64,000 nucleotides of DNA from Tipula vernalis (lineage: Eukaryota > Arthropoda > Insecta > Diptera > Tipulidae). Below, piece by piece: positions 23,480-35,173 of the stretch. Position 1 is the first letter of the stretch. Each line of letters opens with the position of its first letter. The position numbers and the translations under genes were made by a program. The stretch spans positions 193,504,061 through 193,568,060 of the forward strand of contig OY282560.1 in the NCBI GenBank assembly GCA_958295665.1, given 5' to 3'. Below the pieces are notes generated by a model. That model ran no database searches and had not been told where the DNA came from. It was given only the letters and a program-made list of their open reading frames with translations.

Positions 23480-24400
23480 ACTATGTTATCTCCTGAAAAA
23501 TTGAATTATTTATTAGCAAATTAATATTAAATATTATATATTTAAGAGCAAAACACAATAAATTACATTTATTTCTAAGCTAAAAATTCAAAAGAATGTT
23601 AAAAGTTTAAATTGCTAAGTTACGATTTAAGTTCACAGTGCTTTTTTCAATTATTACCTTTAACTTGTAAATCATTAATTAATATATTATAATTAATTTT
23701 TACCTACTACAACTAAATTTAAAAATAACAAGATGAAAATATATAATTAACCATATAATTAAATTTAAACTAATCGGCAATTTCCTACAGATCTAGAAAA
23801 GGAAATTAATATTGTTGAAGATAATTATTAATATAAGTATATAATATAATTTAAACATTGATCATGTAACGACGCAAGAAATCTAGAATATCAATGATTA
23901 ATTTAATCCCCACGACAATGATTAATTCCAGAACCCGTTATATTCTGAAAATATAACTATTTATTTATTAGCAATTTAAGGAAGAGGAACCATTAAATAT
24001 TCTTTAAGCTAAATTAATTAATATATCTTAATGAGCAAAACACAATATATTACATACGAGTATTACATAAATTAATATTTTATGAAATTGCATATGTAAA
24101 CTTTTCTACTTCTGAGCTAAAAATTCTAAAAGATTGATTAAACATTTTTAAATTGCTAAGTTATAATTTAAATTCACAACACATGTTTCATTAGTTACCT
24201 TTGCTAGACACCAACTACCAACTAGATTTAAAATAAAAGTTGAAAATATACATTTAACCATACTATTAAGTTTAAACTACTCTGCAGTTTCCTACAGATC
24301 TAGAAAAGGAAATTAATAGTTTTGAGATTAATTATTTATTTATAAAAGTATATATAATTCAAACATTAATCATGATACTACGCATAACAGTCTAGAATGT
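23480..24400 (-). repeat. ~500-bp tandem duplication inside copy C
   Basis: 'TTCCTACAGATCTAGAAAAG' followed by GAAATTAATA occurs near 23787 and 24288. 'AAATTGCTAAGTTA' with a matching context occurs near 23608 and 24146. Spacing is ~500-540 bp. Confidence 0.65.
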
Positions 24401-25259
24401 CAATAATTTAGTAAAGTACTTCATGTACCCATATATGATATTTACTAATAAAACTCAAATAGGATTTCCCAGGTATTTCTTAAAACTAACTTTCTTTACT
24501 CCTTAATTAATAGAAATTCACTTATATAAATTAGATAATGTTAAATAAAATAAAATAAATATCACAAGACAATATAATTTCTACGCTACATAACTGCTGG
24601 ATGCTTGGAGCCTCTGGATGTTGCGCGAGAATTCACCAGTATTTCTGCATCTTGAAGACGGTCAACACTTACCTATATATAATTAAGTGTAATTTATATC
24701 AACTACTCCATCAGACTAAAATGATGTTTTGATATAATTAAATTAAACAGATCCAAAAAATGCTGAGACATTTTCATCAATACCTCAAAACTTTTGCAAT
24801 GCAATGAAGTTTACAATATCATATAAAAAGGCACTTTTCCTTATCCTAGATAAAACCCTGCCAAATCAAGCATGCAAAAGTAATAAAAATTATAAATCCA
24901 TGTTATGAAACTTAAACATTACTTTCTTAAAAATTTATCGATGTGCCATATACGTAATTCTGTCGATTGTGTGAGAAAACCCGCCATCTAAATTTCAATA
25001 AATCCCTTATATTATTGTTGACCTAATTAAGCTAAACAGAAATCAATATCTACGAAATTTATTACTTATCTACTTCGCAAAACTTCAACTCCGTTTATAG
25101 ACATATTACCTGTAAAGTCAAGCATGCAAAGTAAGTAAAATCATAAAACCGTGAAAGGAACCTTAAACATTATTTTCTTACAAATTTTATCTGTGTATCA
25201 TATAAGTAAAATTGACATTTAGCCTTCCGAAGAGTTTTTACATAATTCTATTTTGTTCA

Positions 25260-26790
25260 CCTTCGTTTAATCTAAATTTTGCACCCATAAATGATTACGT
25301 CATTATAAATTGCAAACTAAATCTTTACTCAACTCCAATCATCTTTTCCAAATTAGCATTTTATTTATATATTTAGTTAATTTATAATTTTATAGTATTA
25401 ATTAAAATAATTTAAAAATCAATTTAATGTAGTTTGTACTTTGTAATACCCTGTAAAAAATTATTAATCATAACCAAATAAACCATTTTCAATGTATTGT
25501 ACAAGACGGATTCCAATTCAATTTCCAATCCTATTTGAGTCGAATACACTAAAACTTCATTGATCATGTATATTCATTTTATCTAGCCCACCATATTTGT
25601 TCCTTTAAAAACTCACAGAGTGAACAACAACACCAGCCTACAACCCTGCCGGCCACGCGTAACGCAAACGTTCATTTTACGAAGAGTCCCTGCTACTAAA
25701 GTGTTCGTAAACGTTACGCTAAAAATGAGTAGAAATGTTACATAAATGATACTTTTGTCACATGAGAAGTGAAACAAATTTGCGAAGACTTATGTATGTA
25801 TTGGTTTATAAAAAAGTATTCGTAATGTGTACACATTTTGCGTAACATTTTTGAACTCACATGGGCGTAACATTTATGAGCCTTCTAAAATAAACATTAC
25901 GTACGATTTGAGTATTATTCCGCAAATAATTTTAAATATATTATTAATGAAAACAACGTATTTTGTTTTATTTTTAGCAAATATGTATATCATTTTATTT
26001 ATTTGATATTAAATCAATTAATTATTAATTATACCTATACTAAATTTTATCACATTTTATTTTACTTATACTCATAAGTGACAAGATTAGTGCTTCTTAA
26101 TATAACAGTAGATATATCACATTTGAATTCTGTTTCAAGTTCAACTAAATAAAAATAGCTAATTATCTATTGTATACATATATTGTAAAGGTCGCTGTAG
26201 CTATCATCCACTAAATTGTATTTATAAACAACAAAAATTAATAACAAATTAAAAATTCACTTAATATTAATTAAATATTATTTGCTTTATCAAAAATCAC
26301 ATTCTGTTTAGAAATGGAATGAAGAGAACTGTAGGGTTATGTAAATTCATAAATGAAATCTGAAATTGTGTAGTAGCGGTAGTACCGCATATAAAAAACC
26401 GTTCGTAAATTGTTCGTAAGTGCGTAACTTTTTATGTATACTTTTTTGCGCCTGCAGGGAAGTAACATTCTCTTATCTACTAATCCACCACATAAATGAA
26501 CACATCATCAAATCTTAACTCAACTTAAACCAACATTTCCAAATACGCATTTTATTTATATATTTAGTCAACTTATAATTTATAATATAAATTAAATTAA
26601 AATCAATTTAAAATCAATTTGATGCAGTTTGTAATACCTGTGAAAAATTATTAATCTTACCTAAATAAACCATTCTAAATGAAATGTATAGACAGCTCCC
26701 AATTCCAATTCGACTCAAACCAATTCGATTATACAAAGTATAAAAATCCTATTTGAGTCGAATATACAAATCTCCTTTGTGTTCACATAA
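25260..26790 (-). repeat. Duplicated segment (25.26-25.56 and 26.49-26.79 kb) flanking an insertion
   Basis: Both blocks contain GCATTTTATTTATATATTTAGT, AATACC(C)TGTAAAAAATTATTAATC and TCCTATTTGAGTCGAATA in the same order. They correspond to the same internal part of the retroposon. Copy C therefore carries this stretch twice, once on each side of the element at 25644-26459. Confidence 0.65.
25644..26459. mobile_element. Possible non-autonomous DNA transposon
   Basis: Begins CCCTGCCGGCCACGCG and ends TTGCGCCTGCAGGG, giving short inverted ends CCCTGC[C/A]GGC. Subterminal GTAACG/CGTTAC and GTTCGTAA words occur near both ends. It interrupts copy C (see the duplicated flanks). No coding sequence; target duplication not clear. 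Confidence 0.5.
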
Positions 26791-27019
26791 TGCATGATTT
26801 TAATAATATCATATTTGTTTCATGAATACAGAGAAACATAATGAGATAAATGACCCCCGCATACAAGTAAAAAAATCTTATATACTAAAATCACCAACAC
26901 ACATTGACCGTAAATATTTTCTACCATCTTTTATGTGCGTTGCAGTTGCAGAAGACCTTAAAGCACATACAAACATACCTGATTTATGTATCAAGATACC
27001 GTAAAATATTTGTGACGAC

Positions 27020-27022
27020 TAT
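27020..27022. repeat. Target-site duplication TAT, left of Harbinger
   Basis: TAT here and at 33947-33949. Removing the Harbinger and one copy restores the retroposon match GGTTTTG.TATAGT.GTCAC. Confidence 0.7.
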
Positions 27023-27140
27023 AGGCTGGACCAGCGAGTTTTTAAGAAATTTAAGTAACAAAGCGGCATTTGAAAAATGTATGGTTATCGACATTTCTGA
27101 CCAGCGAAACTTTAAGAACTTTTCGTTCAGTTTCGTTAAA

Positions 27141-27164
27141 TTTGAGCGAAAATTATCGCTCAAA
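27141..27164. promoter_or_regulatory. Perfect 9-bp-arm hairpin just upstream of the transduction start
   Basis: TTTGAGCGA and its inverse TCGCTCAAA are separated by AAATTA. The 5' end of the RNA copied into copy 1 maps ~15-17 bp downstream, at 27179-27181, so the hairpin lies in the Harbinger promoter region. A regulatory role is inferred only. Confidence 0.4.
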
Positions 27165-27296
27165 CTGAAAGAAATGTCAAAAAGTGCGGTACTTTACACA
27201 AATTAGGGCGGTATTGTTTTTGATTGGTATGTAATAATTATTTATATTTTAATAATTAATTTATATTTAATAATATTTTATGTACATTTTAAATAC

Positions 27297-27318
27297 ATAA
27301 TATAATTATGTGTAACTG
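27297..27318. repeat. Target-site duplication, 5' copy (22 bp) of retroposon copy 2
   Basis: Starts ATAATATAATTATGTGTAAC; identical to 30423-30444. Confidence 0.95.
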
Positions 27319-30300
27319 GTAGGAGTGCGAACATTCAAAGAGGATAGACGTGTTTTTTTTTCTATCCTCTTCAAAAATTTAATTTACTTTTATTTTTATT
27401 TTTGGTTTATTTATGTAGTGTTATGTATATACATACGTATGTATATACATTTTAATAATTATTAAATTATAAAATTAATTAATTGATATTAATTCAGTTT
27501 TTAATGAAAAAATAATTAAAGTGGTAGTGAAATAATTTAAAGTGTAATTTTGGAAAATGCAATCCACCGGGATGCATTTGTCAGGCAATATTTTATATTT
27601 ATAGATAAAGAAATCAAAATTATTGATTTCTTGATTAAGTGCATGATTTAACTTTTATGTGATTGTACAATACATGGATTTTAATTACTAAAATCTAATA
27701 ATTAGATCGTAAATTGACATACGTCGTAGTTAATTTCATATTTGATTTGATTTTTACGCATATTTGAATGTGTTCTTGTGTTTTATGTTATGTACAATCG
27801 ACATAAATACATTTTTGAAGCGTGATACATAGCAAAACCAACAAAATGTTTATACAGGCCGTCTCGTTCGCTTTTACACAGATCCTATCAAGGAAATGTA
27901 CTATATATTATGGGTTTTTGTAACATAATAGTTAAACAACAACAAAAACAGAGAGACATTTTTGTTAGTTTTGGTATAGTTGTCACAAATATTTTGGTAT
28001 TGATCCATAGATCAGGAATGTTTGTATGTAGCAATAAGGGTATATATTTGTATATAATATAATGAAAACATGATAAGTGGAGACTACTATGCACATGGAA
28101 GATTGTAGAAATATTTGCTTTCAATGTGTGTTGGGGGTTTAGTATATAAGAATCTGTTATTTATAGTGATGTGCAAAATCGATCCTTTTCGTTCTGTTTT
28201 GTTTATTTTCTCATATGTTTTTCAACGAAAAAGATCGATTTAGCCCATCACTATATTTTGGTGTTGTTTTCTTTCCTTGTGTTTTTTGTATCCATCAAAC
28301 AACTAGTGTTCTTAATAAAACATGATCTATACAAACACAATGAAAATTTTAGTGTATTCGACTAATTGAGTAAATTTGAGTCGCATCAGAAACCGCAATA
28401 TATCATACATATGTATAAAATATTAAACATATTTAGCTATGATTAAAGATTAATTTTCTTACAGGGTATTACAAACTGCATTAAATTATGTCTAGTTAGT
28501 TTTTATTAATATTAATAGTTTATAAATTAACTAATTATGTAAATAAATACTAATTTGGAAATATTATTTTTGAGATTTGGTTTGCAACACACAGTGATGT
28601 ATTTATTTATGCATGCCAAATTTTGATTAAACGAATGTGAACAACGTGGAATTATGTAAAGGCAAATTGTTAAGCTAAATGTATTGAACTTAATTAATTA
28701 ACTTTTAGGTTGCAATTTTTACATACAAACGTCAATTTTTACTGAAATGGTACACCGATAAATTTTTAAGAAAATAACGTTTCAGGTTCCTTTCATTGAT
28801 TTATTAGTTTACTTACTTTGCATGCTTGATTTTGCAGGGTAATATGTCCATAAACGGGGCCGAAGTTTTATGGGGTATATAAGTATAAATTTCGTAGATT
28901 TTGATTTTTGTTTATCTTAATTATGTCAACAAGATTAGTAAATTAAAACTTTAATTATAATATTAATGGTTGATGTCCTGATTTAGATTTAAAGAATCCT
29001 GAGTTCTGGCATTGGTTTACAGAGAAACGAGCATCTAATCATGTAGTTAAAGTGGCTATCTTGTACTAACCTGCTTATCATTTATTGTTTATCATTTATT
29101 GTACTAATAATTTGCTATATATTAATCGCTTAGGAGTCCCAACTTATAATTATATTCTATTCATCGGTTTTGGTATGTGTAAATGAGTTGTATACGATGT
29201 GTGATCGTGAATACTGAAGATCCTGTTATAATAATTATTCATTTAAGTAATAAAATTTGATATTACGGTGTTTTATTAATTAAATTTAGTTTTCAGAATC
29301 GCCTGGAAATTTTTATATTAATTTTTATATTAATTTTATTTGTTGATTCTTCATATACTTATAGTACCTAATTGAATTATTGATAAGTCTAGGTGTTGTG
29401 GTGCTGTAACATTATCATTTAAATCATTTTATATAAATTTTATAAAATAATTGGATCTATAATTATGTATTTTCTTTTTCTGGTTCGGTAGGAAATAGAT
29501 GATTGGTTTTAAGTTAAATTTTATGTTTAAATGGTTTTTAATGTTTATGTTAATCCTTGTTGCAGTACGTAATAATTAATTAATTAAATATAAAATGACT
29601 ATGAATAAGGAAATAAGTGTTGTTATTTTATATTTTTCTTAAATATTTTAGCAGGTAAATGAATGATAAGCGGACAGGGGTGAAATTACAACATTATTAA
29701 TAATTTTTTTAAGTCCTGTTATAAATTTAGGGAGTCCTGAGTATCCGACCCTGGATTCCAGAGACATGATCATATTATAATGTAGTTAGATTGTGCTGTC
29801 TTGTGCTAATCTTTTTATTATGTTGTGTTTTGTTCATTAATGTATATTAATTAATTTAGTTTAAAGAATATTTAAAGGGAACTCTTCCTTAATATGTTAA
29901 TAAATAATCCAATTTTCAGAATATAACATAGTTCCAGAATTAATCATTATTATAGGGATTAAATTAAATTAATCCTGAGTTTCAGAATTAAATTTTAGCT
30001 TGAATCAACGCTCCAGGATCAAGAAGTAGTAAATTAGCTGTAGTTTAGAAATTGTGTTGTCCTGTGCTAACTATTTTACTATATAATTACTAAGCAATTT
30101 ACTAACTATCGGCTATACCTAGGTGTCTGTAACCGGGGCCGATTCTGTCACTTCTAACTATCCTATCCTATCCTTCGGTTTTGTTATGTGTGAAAGAGTG
30201 CACGGTGGGACCCGGCCAGGGGTGGACATGATGCTGTCATATTTATGTGATATCGCGAGTGGTTGTGCTCTCCTTGTTGTAATGGTGCTTAGGTATCTTC

Positions 30301-30422
30301 AGTAAGGAAAGCATTCACTATGTTATAAAGTTGGTGTGACAGTTTAATGACCACATCACTAACACGGGATTTCTTGCTTCATAAGCTTGGCCGTGCATTC
30401 ATATCAATCAATCAATCAATCA
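27319..30422 (+). mobile_element. Non-coding retroposon, copy 2 (source of copy 1)
   Basis: 3.1-kb insertion in the 5' non-coding part of the Harbinger MADF gene, flanked by an exact 22-bp duplication and ending in (TCAA)n. It begins GTAGGAGTGCGAAC; copy C begins with a similar GGTTGGCGAGAGTTCG-like sequence. No coding frame. It matches copy 1 over its whole length, with 16 of the 17 A/G differences inside it. Three indels and one 17-bp gap (near 28702) lie further 3'. Because its transcript started in Harbinger DNA upstream, its offspring carries that flank. Confidence 0.9.
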
Positions 30423-30444
30423 ATAATATAATTATGTGTAACTG
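30423..30444. repeat. Target-site duplication, 3' copy (22 bp) of retroposon copy 2
   Basis: Identical to 27297-27318. Confidence 0.95.
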
Positions 30445-30469
30445 TAACGTAAATACCATATAACTGTAA

Positions 30470-31140
30470 AATACAAAATGCCTATACGATAAGCGAGACA
30501 AAAATTACAAAAATATTGTAATCAAGGAGGCGGCTTGGTAACAGATCGCGAATGTTACCGGCATGTCCAGTAAGCTTATTTTGTACTTGATATTTATGTG
30601 AAAATTATCTAAGCTAATCATTTATTATAGAAGAAGAACGCAAAAAGAGATGGTATCTACTGAGGGAGAAGTTGAATAAAGAACAAAAGAAGCTTGATCT
30701 ACCCTCAGGAGGCGGAGCACCACAGGAAGAACGTTGGATTTACATGGAAAGTATGATGTTTTTGAAAAATGCAATGTATGTATCATCGCAATATATGTAT
30801 CATCGCAATGTATGTATCATTACATAATTTATTTTTTACAACAAAATCAAACCATTTCGGTGAGGAACAAGGTTATGAATCTCAGGCCGATTCGGTTGTC
30901 ACCGAAAATTCAACGCCGCCACAAGAGGACGAGATGGTTTTGCGGACACGTGTAATGTATTCAAAGAGGCAGTTGAGGGGTTTTCAACCGGCAAGCTCAA
31001 GCAACTTTAGAATTAGATAATCATTTCTTACTAACAATAAAGGATTGATGAAGGATCTACCTGAAGATGTGAAAGGGCAGTGTCGCATTGACATGCTGAG
31101 TTATGTTACCTATTTAAGGAACAAACACTTAAGCAATTAA
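30470..31140 (+). pseudogene. Harbinger MADF-BESS DNA-binding protein (accessory gene)
   Basis: The MADF (Myb/SANT-like) core reads CLYDKRDKNYKN and VIKEAAW; a TAA stop follows and then QIANVTGMS. A GT-AG intron runs from about 30571 (GTAAGC) to the TATTATAG before 30632. The next exon reads EERKKRWYLLREKLNKEQKK, a proline/glycine turn PSGGGAP, and ERWIYMESMMFL, the end of the MADF fold. The C-terminus holds a BESS-type helix, DLPEDVKGQCRIDMLSYVTY, and stops at 31140. In PIF/Harbinger elements this second protein binds the termini and helps import the nuclease. The in-frame stop and later frameshifts show decay. The N-terminal exon is not identifiable; retroposon copy 2 separates this exon from the element's 5' end. 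Confidence 0.85.
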
Positions 31141-31141
31141 T

Positions 31142-32196
<1,055 letters not shown>

Positions 32197-32311
32197 TTGA
32201 TACCTGAAATGTGATATATGTAATTTATTTTTTTATAAAGACTGAAATAAAAACAATTTTAATTTTTTTGTTAACAAAAATTATGTTTTTTGTTTAAAAA
32301 ATTGAAAATAA

Positions 32312-33721
32312 TTACGGCATCCAGCTTAAACGTTCCTCGTTATTGACGTAGTAACAAACACTATCTCGGATTTTTATAGCTTTGCTGCCCCCTAATATGT
32401 GCACATGCCGTGAAGGTTGTACAGATTTTAGGCTTTGGTTAATTTCTTGCCTCCATATCCCTGATTGTACATTATGGTCGACATCTTCCTAATCCACAAA
32501 ATTTGGAGGTAAATATACTTTTCTTGCCTCTTTGTTTAATCTTAAAAAATTGTGCATCGCGACACAGGCCAAGACAATTTTATCAGCGTTTTCCGGCAAC
32601 ATATTTAATGTTGTCAATAGAATTCGCCATTGAGCAACTAAAATGCCGAACGCACTCTCTATACATCGCCTCGCAGGAGATAAGCGCTTGTTAAATGTTT
32701 CTTTTTCCTTTGACAGACCAACACCCGGATATGGTTTCATAATGTTGGGTGTCAAAGGAAACGCTGGATCAGCAACGAAGAAATGTGGAATAATGTGTGC
32801 TGTGCATTGAATTTTACTTGGCTCTGTAGTCAAGAGCTCGCCCTTGTTGAGTCGCCTACCAAAGCTGGTTTTGCTGAAGATTCCTATAAAAAGAAAGAAA
32901 ATTGAAATAAATGCAAATCTTGTGGATGGATAATTATTATTACCTCCATCGTTCTGCGATCCGTAGGCCCCACATCTATATGTGTGAACACATACTGGGC
33001 ATCGCAAGCAGCTATCAACACGATGCTGTGAAATCCTTTATATTAAAAAAACTGGCTTCCGGTATCTGGAGGGCATTGTTTTGCAATGTGTTTGCCATCG
33101 ATGGCACCTATACAATTAGGGAAGTTCCATAATTCTTGGAAATTCTCAGCAAATTTTTTTTAAATCATTTAGATTTGGTTCCGTGACGTATAATCCGCCT
33201 AGTGTCCTCCATAAAGCGTCACATGTTTCATACACAATTAATCTAACTGTCTCTTTTCCGACTTTCCAGCTCTAAGCCAGACTTTGAAAAGAGTAACCTT
33301 GAGAAAGGTACCTATAAATGTAAGTTTAATTATATTGCATTATTAAAGTTATCTAAATATTAAAAACATACAGTAGAGTTAGAGCAAGGCGAAATTCGCA
33401 ACTCAAAAGGTTTCGACTATTCTCAGTCATTTGTATTTGCACTAGTCCTAGCAACATCTCGAAAACTCCCCGCGTCATTCTAGTATGTTTTTCATCACAA
33501 TTTTTTATTTCTGTAAAAGTTATCTAAAATAAATTATATCCATAAAAGTGTATACATTAGCTTACATCAATATTGTGTTTAGATATATTTAATTATATTA
33601 ATTTTTCTAACCCCACAAGACCTTTTTTTTTTTCTATCTTGTCTTTCATTTCCTTCAGAGCTTTCAATCCTTTGAAGAGTATAAACAGCTCTTCCAACTC
33701 CTGAATTCCTTGGAGATTCAT
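32312..33721 (-). pseudogene. Harbinger DDE nuclease (HARBI1-like transposase), decayed
   Basis: Spliced minus-strand gene. Probable start at 33721 (MNLQGIQELEELFIL...). A second exon includes MTRGVFEMLLGLVQIQMT. The first catalytic Asp is in NFPNCIGAIDGKHIA (near 33090-33125). The second is in VFTHIDVG/AYGSQNDGG, where a one-base frameshift breaks the frame. A GT-AG intron follows (about 32885-32942). The last exon gives FNKRLSPARRCIESAFGILV with the catalytic Glu, then IVLACVAMHNFLRLNKEA. An in-frame TAG after PPNFVD separates a conserved-looking tail ending SWMP at 32312. The family cuts and pastes DNA at 3-bp targets. All three acidic residues are present but the frame is broken. Confidence 0.88.
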
Positions 33722-33946
33722 TTTATACGTATTTAAAACAAAAAAATAATCAGAAAATTGAATGTTGAATGCACACCAATTGAATTAATATCTGTAATAA
33801 ATTTTTGGTTTAACCTCAAATTTTTGTGTCAAATTTTATTTCTTACGGATTCGCTGGTCGGTCTGTCAAAATTTCCGTAATAAAATAGTTTCGTTAAATT
33901 CCGTAAGGTTTTCTTACGGATTCTGAAAGACTCGCTGGTCCAGCCT

Positions 33947-34616
33947 TATATCAAAACCAATGAAAAAGATTCTCCTTTTTGTTGTTGTTTGTACATTATA
34001 ATAAAAAACCAACAAAACATATTACATTTCCTTCACAGAATCCGTGCAAAGAGCGAACGAGACCAGTTACATAAACGTATTGTTGGCCCTGTTATATACA
34101 TATGTATTAGTGTCGATTGTACCCAAAATCAAACATCAGAATACAAATAAATGTGCGTAAAAATAAAATCTAATATAAAATTTACTACGCCGTATTTCTA
34201 TTTAAGTTAAAATCTATTTCAATACTATCGAATTATTAGACTTTAGTAATTAAAAGTTGAAATTTGATTTTATGTACAATACAATCCCACAAAATACCAA
34301 ATCATGTACTTTTAATTTTTCTATTTACAAAAATAAAAACATTGCCTGACAAATGCATCCCGGTGAATTGCATTTTTCAAAATTACACTTTAATTATGTT
34401 CACTACACTTTGATTATTATTACACTAAACTTGAATTTAATTAAAATTAAATTTAAAATTTAAAATTAAAATGGATATATATATGTATGTATATAAAGTA
34501 TATACATGTGTACATAAGAAACAAAAATAAAAAGAAAAGAAAATTAAATTAAATTAAATTTTTGAAGAGGATAGAAAAACACGTTTATCCTCTTCGACGA
34601 ACTCTCGCCAACCACC
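33947..34616 (-). mobile_element. Retroposon copy C, 5' part
   Basis: The 5' ~660 nt of copy C, on the minus strand, from its end at 34616 down to the Harbinger insertion point. It matches copy 2 from 27319 to about 27976 in inverted orientation, e.g. CCGGGATGCATTTGTCAGGC and the paired GAGGATA.ACGTG...TATCCTCTTC stretch. It serves as the outgroup for the copy 1/copy 2 differences. Confidence 0.88.
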
Positions 34617-34639
34617 TTAAGATCATATCAACATTTTGA
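34617..34639. repeat. Target-site duplication, right copy (23 bp) of retroposon copy C
   Basis: Exact repeat of 22654-22676. Confidence 0.9.
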
Positions 34640-34743
34640 AACAAAAAAAAAAAAGTTTTAGTATGTCCGTCTCATTTTTATAGGTGGATAAAATGTATTC
34701 TCACTTTTCCTCATGTATTTACACTTTTGGTATAACAAAATAT

Positions 34744-35173
34744 TGTTACGGTGACACCTAGGGTGTAGTAGAGTAACTTAAATTAATACTATTAGTACTA
34801 AAATGGAATTTTCCATGTTAAAATTATTCTAACCGTTTCTAGACTATTCTTACTGGAAAAGTCATGAAATTTCTAGAAGTTTGGTTTCCGTAAATAAAAA
34901 GGCAAACGAAGTCGAATTGGATTCGCTAGTTTTTGGTAAGAGAAAGTATAAGGATTAAAAAGTGCTTTGGAAAGTGCTTTAAAAAGTGATTTAGTGCAAG
35001 TAACAAGTGATCAGTAAAATTTGTGCAAATATTTTGGAATTATTGTTAATAAATTCTGTTATTTTGGTTTTTTTGGTGTTAAGTATATAAATTCGCTGTG
35101 TTAAACTGAAGTGTTTCGTTTTATTCACAACCCAGTGATGCGAACCTTCATTGATAAGGAAAAAACGTAACAT
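34744..35173. mobile_element. Probable solo LTR
   Basis: Begins TGTTACGGTGACAC and ends AAAAACGTAACA, with inverted tips TGTTACG/CGTAACA and a length of 430 bp. No primer-binding site follows, so it is a solo LTR or a fragment. The flanking bases (ATAT / TTAT) do not form a clean duplication, which lowers confidence. Confidence 0.5.

Larger units (their letters stand above)
22677..27022 (-). mobile_element. Retroposon copy C, 3' part (older, diverged; interrupted)
   Basis: Reverse orientation. It starts at the left with the (TTGA)n complement of the (TCAA)n tail. It then shows the diverged 3' end of the family (complement of TATCCTATCCTTCGGTTTTG) and continues to 27022, where a Harbinger element interrupts it. 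The rest resumes at 33947. It contains an internal ~500-bp tandem duplication, a duplicated ~300-bp segment and a likely DNA transposon at 25644. No open frames of note. Confidence 0.85.

Noticed and set aside
30123..30305. 60-codon frame in the retroposon 3' end
   Set aside because: The equivalent frame in copy 1 is broken by a one-base difference near 18587, and diverged copy C does not preserve it.
15620..30422. Copy 1 and copy 2 as a plain segmental duplication or assembly duplicate
   Set aside because: Each is bounded by its own different target duplication (26 and 22 bp) and the similarity stops exactly there, which fits retrotransposition rather than a duplicated segment.
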